Assembly: GCF_002847305.1 (NCBI RefSeq)
Contig: NZ_CP025410.1
Location: 17,869-81,868 of the forward strand
DNA length: 64,000 nucleotides
DNA from: Paracoccus tegillarcae
GTDB lineage: Bacteria; Pseudomonadota; Alphaproteobacteria; Rhodobacterales; Rhodobacteraceae
Reading direction: 5' to 3'
The notes under the pieces were generated by a model. That model worked only from the letters and a program-made list of their open reading frames with translations, ran no database searches and was not told the origin of the DNA. Shown here in pieces: positions 43,669-51,450 of the stretch. The translations under genes and the position numbers were made by a program. Each line of letters opens with the position of its first letter. Positions within the stretch are counted from its first letter, which is position 1.

Positions 43669-44093
43669 TGTTTGTCGATGCCTCGGCCATGGTCGCGATC
43701 ATCAAGGGTGAGCCGGAAGCCGCAGGCTTCGTGGCCGCGCTTGATGCCGCGAGGGGCAAGGTCTTCGTTTCACCGATCTCGCGCTTCGAGGCGGTGATTT
43801 CGCTGGCCGTCCAGATGGCGCAAAAGCGTGGCGACGAACATATGGCGACCGATGATCACATGGCGGCAGGCGAGCTGGTTAGCGCGCTGCTGGCGGAAGC
43901 CGGAGCGCGCGAGGTTCACATCACGGAAAGCATCGGGCAGGCGGCGCGAAGCGCCGCACTTACCTATGGCAAGGTAGCGGGCCACCCGGCGAAGCTGAAT
44001 ATGGGCGATTGTTTCGCCTATGCCTGTGCGAAAGCGTATCATGTGCCGTTGCTCTATAAGGGCAACGACTTCAAGCAGACGGATCTGGGGTAA
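43668..44093 (+). CDS. vapC: VapC-type PIN-domain toxin
   Basis: The 141-aa product starts at the ATG coupled to vapB. The acidic PIN residues are visible: D5 in MFVDASAMVAI, E in ISRFEAVISLA, and D in LNMGDCFAYACA. A C-terminal Asp pair follows in YKGNDFKQTD. VapC cuts RNA, often initiator tRNA, when the antitoxin decays, which selects for plasmid retention. A broken copy of the last ~35 residues lies at 49824-49934. Confidence 0.9.
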   Translation: MFVDASAMVAIIKGEPEAAGFVAALDAARGKVFVSPISRFEAVISLAVQMAQKRGDEHMATDDHMAAGELVSALLAEAGAREVHITESIGQAARSAALTYGKVAGHPAKLNMGDCFAYACAKAYHVPLLYKGNDFKQTDLG

Positions 44094-44095
44094 CG

Positions 44096-44305
44096 ATGAT
44101 GGCTTTGCCGATGGAAGGGCGGTTGATCCTGGAAACCGCCGACGGCGCAGAAATCGAACTTGCGGCGGGCGAGGGCCAGCGCGTTCTTTACGCGCTGGTG
44201 ACGCTCGCGCAGACGCCCGTTGCGCCCCATATCACGGTCGCCGCGGTTCGGACGCCACAAGGCGTCGAATTGTGGCGCGGAACGTCAGCCGGTGCGGCTC
44301 AATGA
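44096..44305 (+). CDS. small hypothetical protein after vapC
   Basis: The 69-aa product follows the vapC stop by 2 bp. Its sequence (GRLILETADGAEIELAAGEG QRVLYALVTLAQ) suggests a small beta-sheet fold. It overlaps the next start by TGA/ATG. No family known; inclusion rests on the coupled arrangement. Confidence 0.5.
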   Translation: MMALPMEGRLILETADGAEIELAAGEGQRVLYALVTLAQTPVAPHITVAAVRTPQGVELWRGTSAGAAQ

Positions 44306-44559
44306 CGGGCCGCGATGAGGCAGAAGACAGGCTTCGCGGCCCGCGCAAGCTCGGGCCTTATGCGGATCGCGATCTTGATTGCCAGGAAGCCCTGGAAGCT
44401 GGCTTGATGGCTTTGGTTGATCGGGCCGAGGCGGCAGGCTGGCTACGGATCGAAGCCTATGCGGCGCTTGTCGAGCTGATCGACCATCAGGCCATGGCGG
44501 ACCAGGCCAGGGAATTGACGGCAGAGACGATAGACCGTTTGCGAGGGTCAAAGAACTGA
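44302..44559 (+). CDS. small hypothetical helical protein
   Basis: The 85-aa product starts at 44302, coupled to the previous stop. It is acidic and helical (CQEALEAGLMALVDRAEAAG, AYAALVELIDHQAMADQARE). No motif recognised. Cotranscribed with vapBC by spacing, with the SNase gene 47 bp downstream. Confidence 0.55.
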   Translation: MTGRDEAEDRLRGPRKLGPYADRDLDCQEALEAGLMALVDRAEAAGWLRIEAYAALVELIDHQAMADQARELTAETIDRLRGSKN

Positions 44560-44606
44560 GGCCCGCGCCGCCCGGCAACAGCGACCATCAAGACAAACAG
44601 GATTTC

Positions 44607-45005
44607 ATGAAACATCTTCTCCTTGCCGCGATAATCGCTGTTGCTGGAACGCCGGCGTTGTCGATCGGCGTCTGCGACGGGCCGAACCGGCACACCTGCG
44701 TTGTCGACGGTGATACGGTGTGGTTGGACGGCACAAAATACAGAATGGCTGGCTATGACGCGCCGGAAACAACCACGAATATTTGCGGCGGACAGGCAGA
44801 GGTCGATTTGGGACGCCGCGCAACGCGGCGCGTTGTCGAGCTGCTGAACGCGGGCAATATCAGCATCGCCGATCACGGCACGCGCGGCAAATACGGGCGC
44901 GGTCTGATTTCGATCTACTCCGGCGGAACGGATATTGGCGACATTCTCATCCGCGAGGGCCTTGCCCGACACTGGCCGCACGGTCGCGAGTTCTGGTGCC
45001 GCTGA
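44607..45005 (+). CDS. exported SNase-like nuclease
   Basis: The 132-aa product has a signal peptide (MKHLLLAAIIAVAGTPALSI). The SNase core follows: CVVDGDTVWLDGTKYRMAGY DAPE, with the first Asp and the R/D pair of the active site, then RGKYGRGLISIYSGG and LIREGLARHWPHG. It should cut nucleic acids in the periplasm, perhaps during DNA transfer or defence. A second SNase relative is coded at 50971-51450. Confidence 0.8.
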   Translation: MKHLLLAAIIAVAGTPALSIGVCDGPNRHTCVVDGDTVWLDGTKYRMAGYDAPETTTNICGGQAEVDLGRRATRRVVELLNAGNISIADHGTRGKYGRGLISIYSGGTDIGDILIREGLARHWPHGREFWCR

Positions 45006-45081
45006 CAGGCGAAGACCGGCTGGCCTTTGGCGTAATGGACACCAATTGACCGGCCAAGCGTGTTCTCTATATGTTCCGACC

Positions 45082-45399
45082 ATGCCCGCGGTTCCGTCCT
45101 CCAACAAGTTTGCCAATCGATCGATCAGCGACTGCGCCCGCGACCAGATGCTGATCACGATGCGCTGCAATTGCTGCCGGCGGCAGGTGGTGTTTTGGGC
45201 CGAGGATCTGGATCGCGTCCTAGAGGGCAAGTTTCACGAGGCGCACAAGCCGATCTGGCCCTGCTCAAATTGCCGGACGATAGACTATATGCAGATGCGC
45301 TGGAGCATTCCGGCAGCCTCGGAAATCGCCGCTGGCTTGACCGTCAGGCGACCAGTCCGGAAGATCACGAAATGGATCTGGCGCGACGAAAGGGCTTAG
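45082..45399 (+). CDS. zinc-ribbon hypothetical protein
   Basis: The 105-aa product starts at 45082. It has two Cys pairs (MRCNCCRRQVVFW and WPCSNCRTIDYM), giving a likely zinc ribbon of about 45 residues, then a basic tail (VRRPVRKITKWIWRDERA). Located between the SNase and SRAP genes, so a role in handling incoming or damaged DNA is possible but not shown. Confidence 0.55.
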   Translation: MPAVPSSNKFANRSISDCARDQMLITMRCNCCRRQVVFWAEDLDRVLEGKFHEAHKPIWPCSNCRTIDYMQMRWSIPAASEIAAGLTVRRPVRKITKWIWRDERA

Positions 45400-45402
45400 T
45401 CG

Positions 45403-46050
45403 ATGTGTAATCTTTACAGCAACACGACGACGCAAGAGGCGATGCGCCGCATGTTCGACGGCCTGGCAGACCGGGCCGGCAACCTGAAGCCTGGTCGGGT
45501 TTACCCCGACCAGATGGGGGCCATCGTGCGGCATGGCGATGGGGCTTTGGAGCTGGTGCAGAGCCGGTGGGGACTGCCATCGCCCAAATTCGCCCTGAAA
45601 ACCGAACGGGATCCCGGCGTGACGAATGTGCGCAATCTCGGATCGGCTCATTGGCGGCGGTGGCTCGGCCGCGATCATCGCTGTCTGGTGCCGGTGACGG
45701 CTTTTGCCGAACCGGCTGGCAAGGGCCGGGGCAACCAGTGGTTTGCCCTGGCGGATGAAAGACCGATGTTCTTCGCCGGAATCGAGGTCAGGGACTGGAC
45801 CTCGGTTCGCAAGGTGAAGGACGGCGAAACGATGGACGATCTCTATGCCTTCCTGACCTGTGACCCGAACGCAGAGGTTAAGCCTGTTCACCCGAAGGCC
45901 ATGCCGGTCATTCTCACGGAACCGGAGGAATGGCGCGCCTGGATGGACGGCATCCCGGCACCGGAGCTTCAACGCCCGCTGGCTGATGGACTGCTGTGCT
46001 TGATCGAGGACGACGATCCGAGGGCAAGGACTGATCCGCCGCGCCCATAG
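45403..46050 (+). CDS. SRAP family protein (SOS response-associated peptidase, YedK/HMCES-like)
   Basis: The 215-aa product starts MCN, with the catalytic Cys2 exposed after removal of Met1. Conserved blocks are QSRWGLPSP, RCLVPVTAFAEPAG (active Glu), FFAGIEV and HPKAMPVIL (active His). SRAP proteins bond covalently to abasic sites in single-stranded DNA. That suits a conjugative leading region where ssDNA is common. Length is normal for the family. Confidence 0.9.
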   Translation: MCNLYSNTTTQEAMRRMFDGLADRAGNLKPGRVYPDQMGAIVRHGDGALELVQSRWGLPSPKFALKTERDPGVTNVRNLGSAHWRRWLGRDHRCLVPVTAFAEPAGKGRGNQWFALADERPMFFAGIEVRDWTSVRKVKDGETMDDLYAFLTCDPNAEVKPVHPKAMPVILTEPEEWRAWMDGIPAPELQRPLADGLLCLIEDDDPRARTDPPRP

Positions 46051-46135
46051 GCGCGGCTCGGCGCGAAGCGCACGGGCCTGGCCTGTCCCCGGCCCATAGC
46101 CGGGGCCGGCCAGGGCAACCCGCCGACCGCGCGAC

Positions 46136-46165
46136 AAAAAAAGACCCCGCGACGCGCGCGGGGCC
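46136..46165 (-). terminator. rho-independent terminator of the ParB-like operon
   Basis: On the minus strand CCCCGCG pairs with CGCGGGG (46145-46163) and is followed by seven U. It ends the transcript that carries the DUF3768 and ParB-like genes; converging SRAP transcripts stop nearby. Confidence 0.85.
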
Positions 46166-46218
46166 AGTTGAACCTTCGTCGCAGAAGGAAAGGGGTCAGC
46201 GGGCGCACTGTTCTGGGT

Positions 46219-46281
46219 CTAATCCCGTTCGCGCCCGTGTAGGTCGATGATCCAGCCAGCGCCATCGGGACGGATGGTCAT
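46219..46281 (-). CDS. possible 20-aa peptide gene
   Basis: The short frame MTIRPDGAGWIIDLHGRERD has GGAGG 9 bp upstream and lies between the ParB-like stop and the terminator. A 9-bp GC hairpin (46304-46328) separates it from the ParB gene. Such a strong site on so short a frame may be chance. Low confidence. Confidence 0.35.
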   Translation of the reverse strand: MTIRPDGAGWIIDLHGRERD

Positions 46282-46335
46282 AGATCGATCCTCCATGAAG
46301 GACGGGGCGCGCGACTTGCGCGCGCCCCGCTTCGG

Positions 46336-48180
46336 TCACTCCATCCCCTCGGGCACCCACGCGGCGATCCGGGCTTCCTGTGCCTCGGTCAGTCCGTGGG
46401 CCTTTCGGGTGGATGGGTCCGCAAACAGCTTTTCCAGCTTCTCGGCCTTCTCGCCCTTTTTCAGCTTGGCGAAGGTGGTGGCGGTCGGGTGCGCGTCTTT
46501 CAGGTCCAGCAGATCGCGCCACAACTCGTTGAGGTAGGGGCCTCCGACACGGCTGAAGAAATTCGCTGCCGTGGGGGTCCAGACCTCGCGGATCGCGGGT
46601 TTGGCGTCCTTGTCGACCAGTGCGCGCAGTTCGTCGGAACCGCCGCGATATTGGGCCGCAAGGAACCGGGCCAACTCGCCGCGAACGTGATCCTCGCCCT
46701 TCTTGCGGAAGGCGCGGAAGGATTTGGCCAAGTCTTTGCCATACATGTCGGGCGGGGTACCGTTGGTCAGACGATCATCCAGCGCATAGCCTTCCGCTGC
46801 CGTTGTCGGCCAGTTCGGCACGTCCTCGGTCGAAAGCCCGAACGGCTTCTGCCAGTGCAGATCATGGCTCAACTGATAGGCCAGAAGGGCGATCAGCAGG
46901 TCAGGATCGCGCAAGACAGCATGTTGACGCGCACCGGCGGCAACCCGGTTCAGATCGTCGCGCAAGGCATTGCTGATGGGCGATTTCGGCGCGGCATCGG
47001 TGCTTCCGGTCTGTCCGCGCGATGCCGCGTGGCCGGTCAGAACCTCCGCCGCGATGGCGGCTTCGCGATCCTCGGGGCGGACATAGGCAGCTTGCACGGT
47101 CAATTGCCCTGCGCGGTCCACAAAGATGAACAACCCGGCATGATCGCGCTGCGAGGCGGTGAAATCACCCGCATTGATCGCTTCCAGCGCGTCCAGTTCA
47201 GCCTGACCTGCTTCATCCAGCACGTCCCCCTCCGCCAGTTCCGCCAGTTCGTCATAGCGGGCGGCCTGTTCCTCTGTCAGATCGCCCTCGACGCGATAGA
47301 TGCGGTCCAGTTTCGACGTGACCTCATAGGCGATATACTGGTCGCCGGTCGTCTCGACCCATTTCCAGCCATGACCGAGCAATTCGGCGTCCATGGCAAG
47401 CTTTTCGGCAAAGAGGCGGTCCAGCAACTCGGCATCGGCCAGAAAGACCTGATCCGCGAACAGATCGCGGGTCAAATGGCCGCCCGCGCCCTCATAGGCG
47501 TCCAGCCCCACATAGGCGACACGGCGATCAGATTTGCCGATGGTGTCGGGCTGCAACATCTGTTTCAGCCGCGCCACGGAATAATCTTCGCCGCGCACCC
47601 GGTCCAGCACGTCGAGCGCAAGGGCTTCGCTTTGGGCCACGGTGAAGCATTCCGCTGCACCAAGGGTGATTTCACCGGCTTTCAGCGCGTCCAGCACCGG
47701 AACCGGCAGGGCTGCAAGGGCAAGGCGGCGATAGACGTGCTTTTCGGTCTGACCGAACACGCGGGCGATGGCCGGGACGGTGCTGCCGCTGTCCGCCATC
47801 CGGCCATAGGCGCGAATTTCGTCGGCGGGGTGCAGGGCTTCGCGGGCGGTGTTTTCGATGCTGGCCCATGCCCGTGCGGTAGCTTCATCAGGGGCGATCC
47901 GCACCGGGATTTCAGCCAGACCGATAGCGGCCATGTCCTCGGCCGGCAGTTCCGTCATCGCCAGCAGGCGACGGCCACCGGCGACGATGCCGACCTTGCC
48001 GTCCTCGTCCAGATGACCGGCAAGGTTCTGGATCAGCCCCGCAACCTTGATGCTTTCGGCCAGCAGCCGCAGGCCATCCCAATCGCTGCCGGTGCGGGTG
48101 CGTGGGTTCATGGGCGAGACATAGAGGCGATCCAGCGGGAAATACTGGATCGGGGCCTTGTCGATAGCACTCTGTTTCAT
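46336..48180 (-). CDS. ParB-like (ParB/Spo0J nuclease family) leading-region protein
   Basis: The 614-aa product has the ParB N-terminal core: YVSPMNPRTRTG, LAESIKVAGLIQNL, GKVGIVAGGRRLLAM and ENTAREALHPADEI. A helix-turn-helix follows (STVPAIARVFGQTEKHVYRR). The remaining 450 residues are specific to long plasmid proteins of this kind. They are found next to antirestriction genes rather than next to ParA, so a partition role is doubtful. It may process or bind entering DNA. Confidence 0.8.
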   Translation of the reverse strand: MKQSAIDKAPIQYFPLDRLYVSPMNPRTRTGSDWDGLRLLAESIKVAGLIQNLAGHLDEDGKVGIVAGGRRLLAMTELPAEDMAAIGLAEIPVRIAPDEATARAWASIENTAREALHPADEIRAYGRMADSGSTVPAIARVFGQTEKHVYRRLALAALPVPVLDALKAGEITLGAAECFTVAQSEALALDVLDRVRGEDYSVARLKQMLQPDTIGKSDRRVAYVGLDAYEGAGGHLTRDLFADQVFLADAELLDRLFAEKLAMDAELLGHGWKWVETTGDQYIAYEVTSKLDRIYRVEGDLTEEQAARYDELAELAEGDVLDEAGQAELDALEAINAGDFTASQRDHAGLFIFVDRAGQLTVQAAYVRPEDREAAIAAEVLTGHAASRGQTGSTDAAPKSPISNALRDDLNRVAAGARQHAVLRDPDLLIALLAYQLSHDLHWQKPFGLSTEDVPNWPTTAAEGYALDDRLTNGTPPDMYGKDLAKSFRAFRKKGEDHVRGELARFLAAQYRGGSDELRALVDKDAKPAIREVWTPTAANFFSRVGGPYLNELWRDLLDLKDAHPTATTFAKLKKGEKAEKLEKLFADPSTRKAHGLTEAQEARIAAWVPEGME

Positions 48181-48254
48181 GGTTCATATCCTTGTTTGCG
48201 ACGTTGTTTTTGTGGTATCGGTGCCCCGGCTCTTATGGGCCGAGGCGAGGGGGC

Positions 48255-48374
48255 TTAGATGACCCCGTGCTGGATCAGGAAGGCGCGGCCGATCTTCGCG
48301 GAATGTCCGCCCTTCCTGATGAGCGCCCACGCTTCGGTGATGCGGCTCTCAAGCCATTCGTTCGTTGTTCTCAC
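48255..48374 (-). CDS. possible small protein between DUF3768 and ParB-like genes
   Basis: The frame TNEWLESRITEAWALIRKGG HSAKIGRAFLIQHGVI looks protein-like and ends 74 bp before the ParB-like start. The start is unclear: a GTG at 48374 is in frame but the AAAGGAG site lies directly against it. About 39 aa. Moderate to low confidence. Confidence 0.4.
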   Translation of the reverse strand: MRTTNEWLESRITEAWALIRKGGHSAKIGRAFLIQHGVI

Positions 48375-48488
48375 CTCCTTTCGCTTTCGGGGTGGTCGGG
48401 GGGGACGTTGGCCGTCCCTCCCCTTCCTTGAGCCTGCTCGACAGGCTCGGCCTCGGCCCGACCGGAGCAAATCAGGCCGAACTCGGGA

Positions 48489-48956
48489 TCAGTATTCAGA
48501 GGGCAGAAGGATGGTCAGAACGCGGGTGGTCCGGTCCAGATTGGCCGGTTCGCTGGACCCGTATTCACAAGCCTCGTCATAGAGATCGATCTTGAAATAG
48601 ATGCGGGTTCCTTCGACGTTCAGGATGGCAAAGTCCCGTGCGCCGAAGGGGTCATTGTCCTCGGAAAAATCGGTGAACATCGACACCGATAGCAGGCAGA
48701 GGCTGACAAAGGCCGGGCCTTTGGCGTTGATGCCCGGCGTCAGCATGACGCGGGCCTTCATGCCTTTCGGCGTGGCGATCAGCAGGCCAAGGCGCAGCAG
48801 ATCGTTCTGTTTTGCAATGGTGGCGGTTTCCACGGTCGGGAAATCGCGGCACTTGCCGACAGCGCGGCAGTTCGGGCATTGGCAGGGCTGTTCTGCGGCC
48901 TCGATCCGGTGCGAACAGGCGGCACAAACATAGATCAGCTTCGTATCGGCAAGCAT
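48489..48956 (-). CDS. DUF3768 protein with N-terminal zinc ribbon
   Basis: The 155-aa product starts at 48956, 10 bp from repeat copy B. Residues 11-36 hold CAACSH and CQCPNCRAVGKC, a zinc-ribbon-like set. The rest follows DUF3768: VMLTPGINAKGPAFVSLCLL, DFSEDNDPFGARDFAILNVE and FKIDLYDEACEYGSSEPANL then RVLTILLPSEY. DUF3768 proteins are common on alphaproteobacterial plasmids, function unknown. First gene of its operon. Confidence 0.75.
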   Translation of the reverse strand: MLADTKLIYVCAACSHRIEAAEQPCQCPNCRAVGKCRDFPTVETATIAKQNDLLRLGLLIATPKGMKARVMLTPGINAKGPAFVSLCLLSVSMFTDFSEDNDPFGARDFAILNVEGTRIYFKIDLYDEACEYGSSEPANLDRTTRVLTILLPSEY

Positions 48957-48965
48957 GGTCGATTT

Positions 48966-49329
48966 CCTTTTTGCGACGGTCCCGCCTTGGTCTTTGCCGT
49001 GGTCGGGGTGCCCATAATGGGCCGGGTTTTCAGAAGAGGACGCGGGAACCGCGCGCCTCTCCTGAAAGCCTGGCTCCCGCCGAGGGCAGGAGGGGGACCC
49101 GATCAAGGGTCGGCCGTAGGGGCGAGGGGAGGGGGATCACCCGGCCTGCACGGAGCCGAAGGCGAAGGAAGGCCGGGGACACCCCTCGCCCCGTCAAGCG
49201 TCCGCGCCCTTGAACGGGGGAACCGGCGGTTCCCAAGGCGGCCGCGGCCACGCGGCCAAAAGCAAAAGCCGGGGCGTTCGGCTTCGTCCGAATCCCCCGG
49301 CTGTCGTGGCCTGCGCCCTGGCGCGGGCC
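48966..49329 (-). repeat. leader repeat, copy B
   Basis: It is nearly identical to copy A over the whole length, including the final CTGCGCCCTGGCGCGGGCC stem. It lies 10 bp before the DUF3768 start. The hairpin, GGGAACCG dyad and GC stem are conserved, with a few substitutions in loops and a one-base insertion (GGGAACC for GGAACG near 49046). No protein is coded. Confidence 0.8.
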
Positions 49330-49359
49330 TCAATAGGTTCTTCATCTGCGCGAGAGGTT

Positions 49360-49447
49360 CAGGTTGTCCACAGGCTGACGCTCGATCCGTGATCGTCTCG
49401 CTTTCAGCCTGCAAGGCCCTGCGCTGCGCTCCGGGCTGGACAACCTG
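49360..49447. promoter_or_regulatory. nested palindrome beyond repeat B
   Basis: CAGGTTGTCCA (49360-49370) pairs with TGGACAACCTG (49437-49447). Inside, CAGGCTGA (49371-49378) pairs with TCAGCCTG (49404-49411). At the centre CGATC pairs with GATCG. This 88-nt fold stands about 30 bp past repeat B and could be a further ssDNA structure (promoter or primase start). Confidence 0.5.
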
Positions 49448-49823
49448 CCGGCATCGCCGCGCCCGCGACAGGGATTGTCACCCGAAGGGCCGAGACCCGC
49501 GTTGCGGGGCTCGGGCGAAGGGCGGGCCATGCCCGACCGCAGCTAAAGCCCGGTCCCGGCAAGGCCGGGGGTCGCCACAGGAAATTTCATGTATAAACTC
49601 AGTGTCATCAAGTTGCGAAGCGAGATCATGAAATATCTGCCGATGCTCGGCGGAACACAGTTTGCCATCTGGCTCGGATGGGCGAACCGCTATCGCCCGC
49701 GCCGAACACCAGCAGGTGACGACCAGCGACGACAGACATGAAGGGCGATCAGACGCGCCCTGGCCCGCCGCGGCACCGCTGTCCTGCGCGCTTCTCGCGG
49801 CTCTGATTCTCTGGCCGGCTGCT

Positions 49824-49934
49824 TGCCATCCGGCGCAGCTGAATATGGGCGATGCGCTGTCCTATGCCTGCGTCAGGGCCGAACAGGTTCCGCTGCTCTA
49901 CAAGGGACGGGATTTCAGCGAAACGGTGGCTTAG
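49824..49934 (+). pseudogene. C-terminal remnant of a second vapC
   Basis: The frame reads [20 protein letters not shown] then [15 protein letters not shown]. It matches the end of the intact VapC at 43668 (HPAKLNMGDCFAYACAKAYH VPLLYKGNDF). The upstream part in the same frame does not match a PIN domain. The final codons are inside the 47-bp direct repeat. Confidence 0.7.
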
Positions 49935-50382
49935 TCCCAGATCAATCGTGAATTACGGATACCCCGTTTTAATCGTGGACCGGCTTCCGTCAGGCAGCAG
50001 GCACAGTGTCCGGTCGGCAAAGAGGTCAGAAACGACCTGCATTTCACCCTCCTGCTGACGGCATTCATCGGCGGTCAGGTGATTTGCCCGCCTCGCCTCT
50101 GCTTGTGCTTTGGCGTTCTGCACCATCATGAGGCCAACAATAGTTCCGAGAAAAATCATGGTGCCCGCTCCGAACATCATGGAAACCCCGCCAATGCCCA
50201 TCCTATCCGATGAGTAGCTCCAAACACCGAAGCCAATGACGGCAAAGCCCATGATAGCGGATGCGATAAAAAGTGGGTCTGAAATGATACTTTCCATTTG
50301 ATCCTCATTGTGTGTGGGATACTGCCCGAGATTCTGCGAAACGGTGGCTTAGTCCCAGATCAATCGTGAATTACGGATACCC
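49918..50382. repeat. 47-bp direct repeats flanking a membrane-protein gene
   Basis: An exact 47-bp sequence occurs at 49918-49964 and again at 50336-50382. The right copy is the 3' end of the small gene at 50349-50501 (encoding IRNSRLIWD-stop). The left copy joins the vapC remnant and contains the stop of the membrane-protein gene. This suggests a tandem duplication or an insertion that copied its target. Confidence 0.8.
49953..50297 (-). CDS. small membrane protein between the direct repeats
   Basis: The 114-aa product has GAGGAT upstream of its ATG. Two membrane helices are clear (LFIASAIMGFAVIGFGVWSY and VSMMFGAGTMIFLGTIVGLM), followed by a 50-residue cytoplasmic or periplasmic tail with two Cys (ADECRQQEG, RTLCLLPDG). 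Its last codons lie in the left direct repeat. Function unknown. Confidence 0.6.
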   Translation of the reverse strand: MESIISDPLFIASAIMGFAVIGFGVWSYSSDRMGIGGVSMMFGAGTMIFLGTIVGLMMVQNAKAQAEARRANHLTADECRQQEGEMQVVSDLFADRTLCLLPDGSRSTIKTGYP

Positions 50383-50501
50383 ATTTTTTCTAGCCTCGCT
50401 CGTGCAAAAAGCAGGAGTGGTGTAACCTCGTTCAGTTCTTCGAACGGCTCGTATTTTTTAGGCCGGCGCATCATCAGCTTGAATTTTTTCCATCTACGCA
50501 T
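50349..50501 (-). CDS. small hypothetical protein after the RHH gene
   Basis: The 50-aa product (MRRWKKFKLMMRRPKKYEPF EELNEV ... LWD-like end) starts 7 bp after the stop of the RHH gene, with AGGAAAA upstream. It is basic at the N-terminus. Its position after an antitoxin-like gene might suggest a mini toxin, but the sequence gives no proof. Its 3' end is duplicated at 49918-49964. Confidence 0.45.
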   Translation of the reverse strand: MRRWKKFKLMMRRPKKYEPFEELNEVTPLLLFARARLEKMGIRNSRLIWD

Positions 50502-50508
50502 TGTCAGG

Positions 50509-50901
50509 TTAATTTTCCTGATCGGCCCGTTCGATCATATTGATTGTAGCTCGCGCGGACTTTCGTAACCCCAGGCTGTGGCTTTCGTCCGTAACGCACC
50601 GGCGCGCCGCCTCGACAAAGGATGGCAGCGCCGGATCGTCCAGACGCAGGCTGACATGCTTGCTGGTCCTCGTCTGCGGCGCCGGCACGCCGCCATGTTG
50701 CGCTTGAAAGTCATAGAATGCAGGCGGAACCCGGACAGCTTTAGGCGCGATCTCGTCTTCATGAACGACCGGCTCGATACCGGACTGCTGAACAGCCTCG
50801 ATGATTATTTCAGTGAGTGATCTTCCGCTACGTTCCGCCTCACGCTCCAAGCCCCGTCTCAACGGGATCGGCATCCTTATGGGTAAAATAGGCGTTGCCA
50901 T
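50509..50901 (-). CDS. ribbon-helix-helix-like DNA-binding protein
   Basis: The 130-aa product begins with PIRMPIPLRRGLEREAERSG RSLTEIIIEAVQQS, a ribbon-helix-helix pattern as in CopG/Arc-type repressors. The second half (SKHVSLRLDDPALPSFVEAA) may be another RHH-like unit. The palindrome at 50929-50942 lies about 30 bp before the start and is probably its operator. It may be an antitoxin to the small downstream gene; unproven. Confidence 0.6.
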   Translation of the reverse strand: MATPILPIRMPIPLRRGLEREAERSGRSLTEIIIEAVQQSGIEPVVHEDEIAPKAVRVPPAFYDFQAQHGGVPAPQTRTSKHVSLRLDDPALPSFVEAARRCVTDESHSLGLRKSARATINMIERADQEN

Positions 50902-50928
50902 TGAAAGATGCCTCTTGTTGCGACAATC

Positions 50929-50942
50929 AATGTATATACATT
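50929..50942. promoter_or_regulatory. perfect 14-bp palindrome, RHH operator candidate
   Basis: AATGTATATACATT lies between the SNase stop (50971) and the RHH start (50901). Ribbon-helix-helix repressors often bind TGTATATACA-like dyads. Confidence 0.55.
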
Positions 50943-50970
50943 CAACAGCGCAAACAAGCGCATTCGCGTC

Positions 50971-51450
50971 TTAGTTGCGCTGCAATTTCCGCCAGTCTTT
51001 GGGCAATGTGAACTGGCCTGCCCAGAGACCCGATCTGCTCGCCCTGGCGGCGCGTTGTGCTTCGGCATATGCGTGGTTGCGGTCGAAATACGGAACCGCC
51101 CATCCGTTGCGGACGAGCCATTCGCCCAGGTCTCGGCCGTGTGCTGTGCATCTTGCCAGCCAGCGCCAATACCTATCTTGGCCCTCGGTCCTGCATGATA
51201 CTGGTCCAGCTCCAAGATGATCCGCAAGCATGTGGGCAGCTCTCTGGCCGCATCGCCATCGTCGGCCCGAAGGGCTGTAGCAGACCTGCCCGGCTTCAGG
51301 GGCATCGACGCCAGAAATCCTTATCCTCTGGGAACGGATCTCGATTGTGTCGCCGTCGATCACGCTGGCCCGGCCGGCGACATGACCGGCAATTACCGGC
51401 GTGGCGAACTGGAACGCAACCACAGCCATCAGCACCAGGCCGTGTCTCAC
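50971..51450 (-). CDS. SNase-like exported nuclease
   Basis: The 159-aa product has a signal peptide (MRHGLVLMAVVAFQFATPVI AG). The core follows: RASVIDGDTIEIRSQRIRIS GVDAPE, then RYWRWLARCTAHGRDLGEWL VRNGWAVPYF. The usual Arg-x-Gly of the active site region is replaced by RYWRWLARC, so activity is less certain. Its ATG overlaps the stop of the methylase-RepC chimera (ATGA). Confidence 0.78.
   Translation of the reverse strand: MRHGLVLMAVVAFQFATPVIAGHVAGRASVIDGDTIEIRSQRIRISGVDAPEAGQVCYSPSGRRWRCGQRAAHMLADHLGAGPVSCRTEGQDRYWRWLARCTAHGRDLGEWLVRNGWAVPYFDRNHAYAEAQRAARASRSGLWAGQFTLPKDWRKLQRN

Noticed and set aside
46396..48258. A 620-codon plus-strand frame
   Set aside because: It is antisense to the ParB-like gene, which has recognisable motifs and a good ribosome site.
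49030..49251. Protein-like frames inside the three leader repeats (for example 41592-41945 and 53828-54229)
   Set aside because: The frames change between copies through indels while the DNA is conserved, and no start site is shared, so the conservation is of DNA structure rather than protein.
49589..49741. A 50-codon plus-strand frame starting MYKLSVIKLR with AGGAAA upstream
   Set aside because: Its second half turns Arg-rich and random-looking next to a pseudogene; not enough to call a gene.
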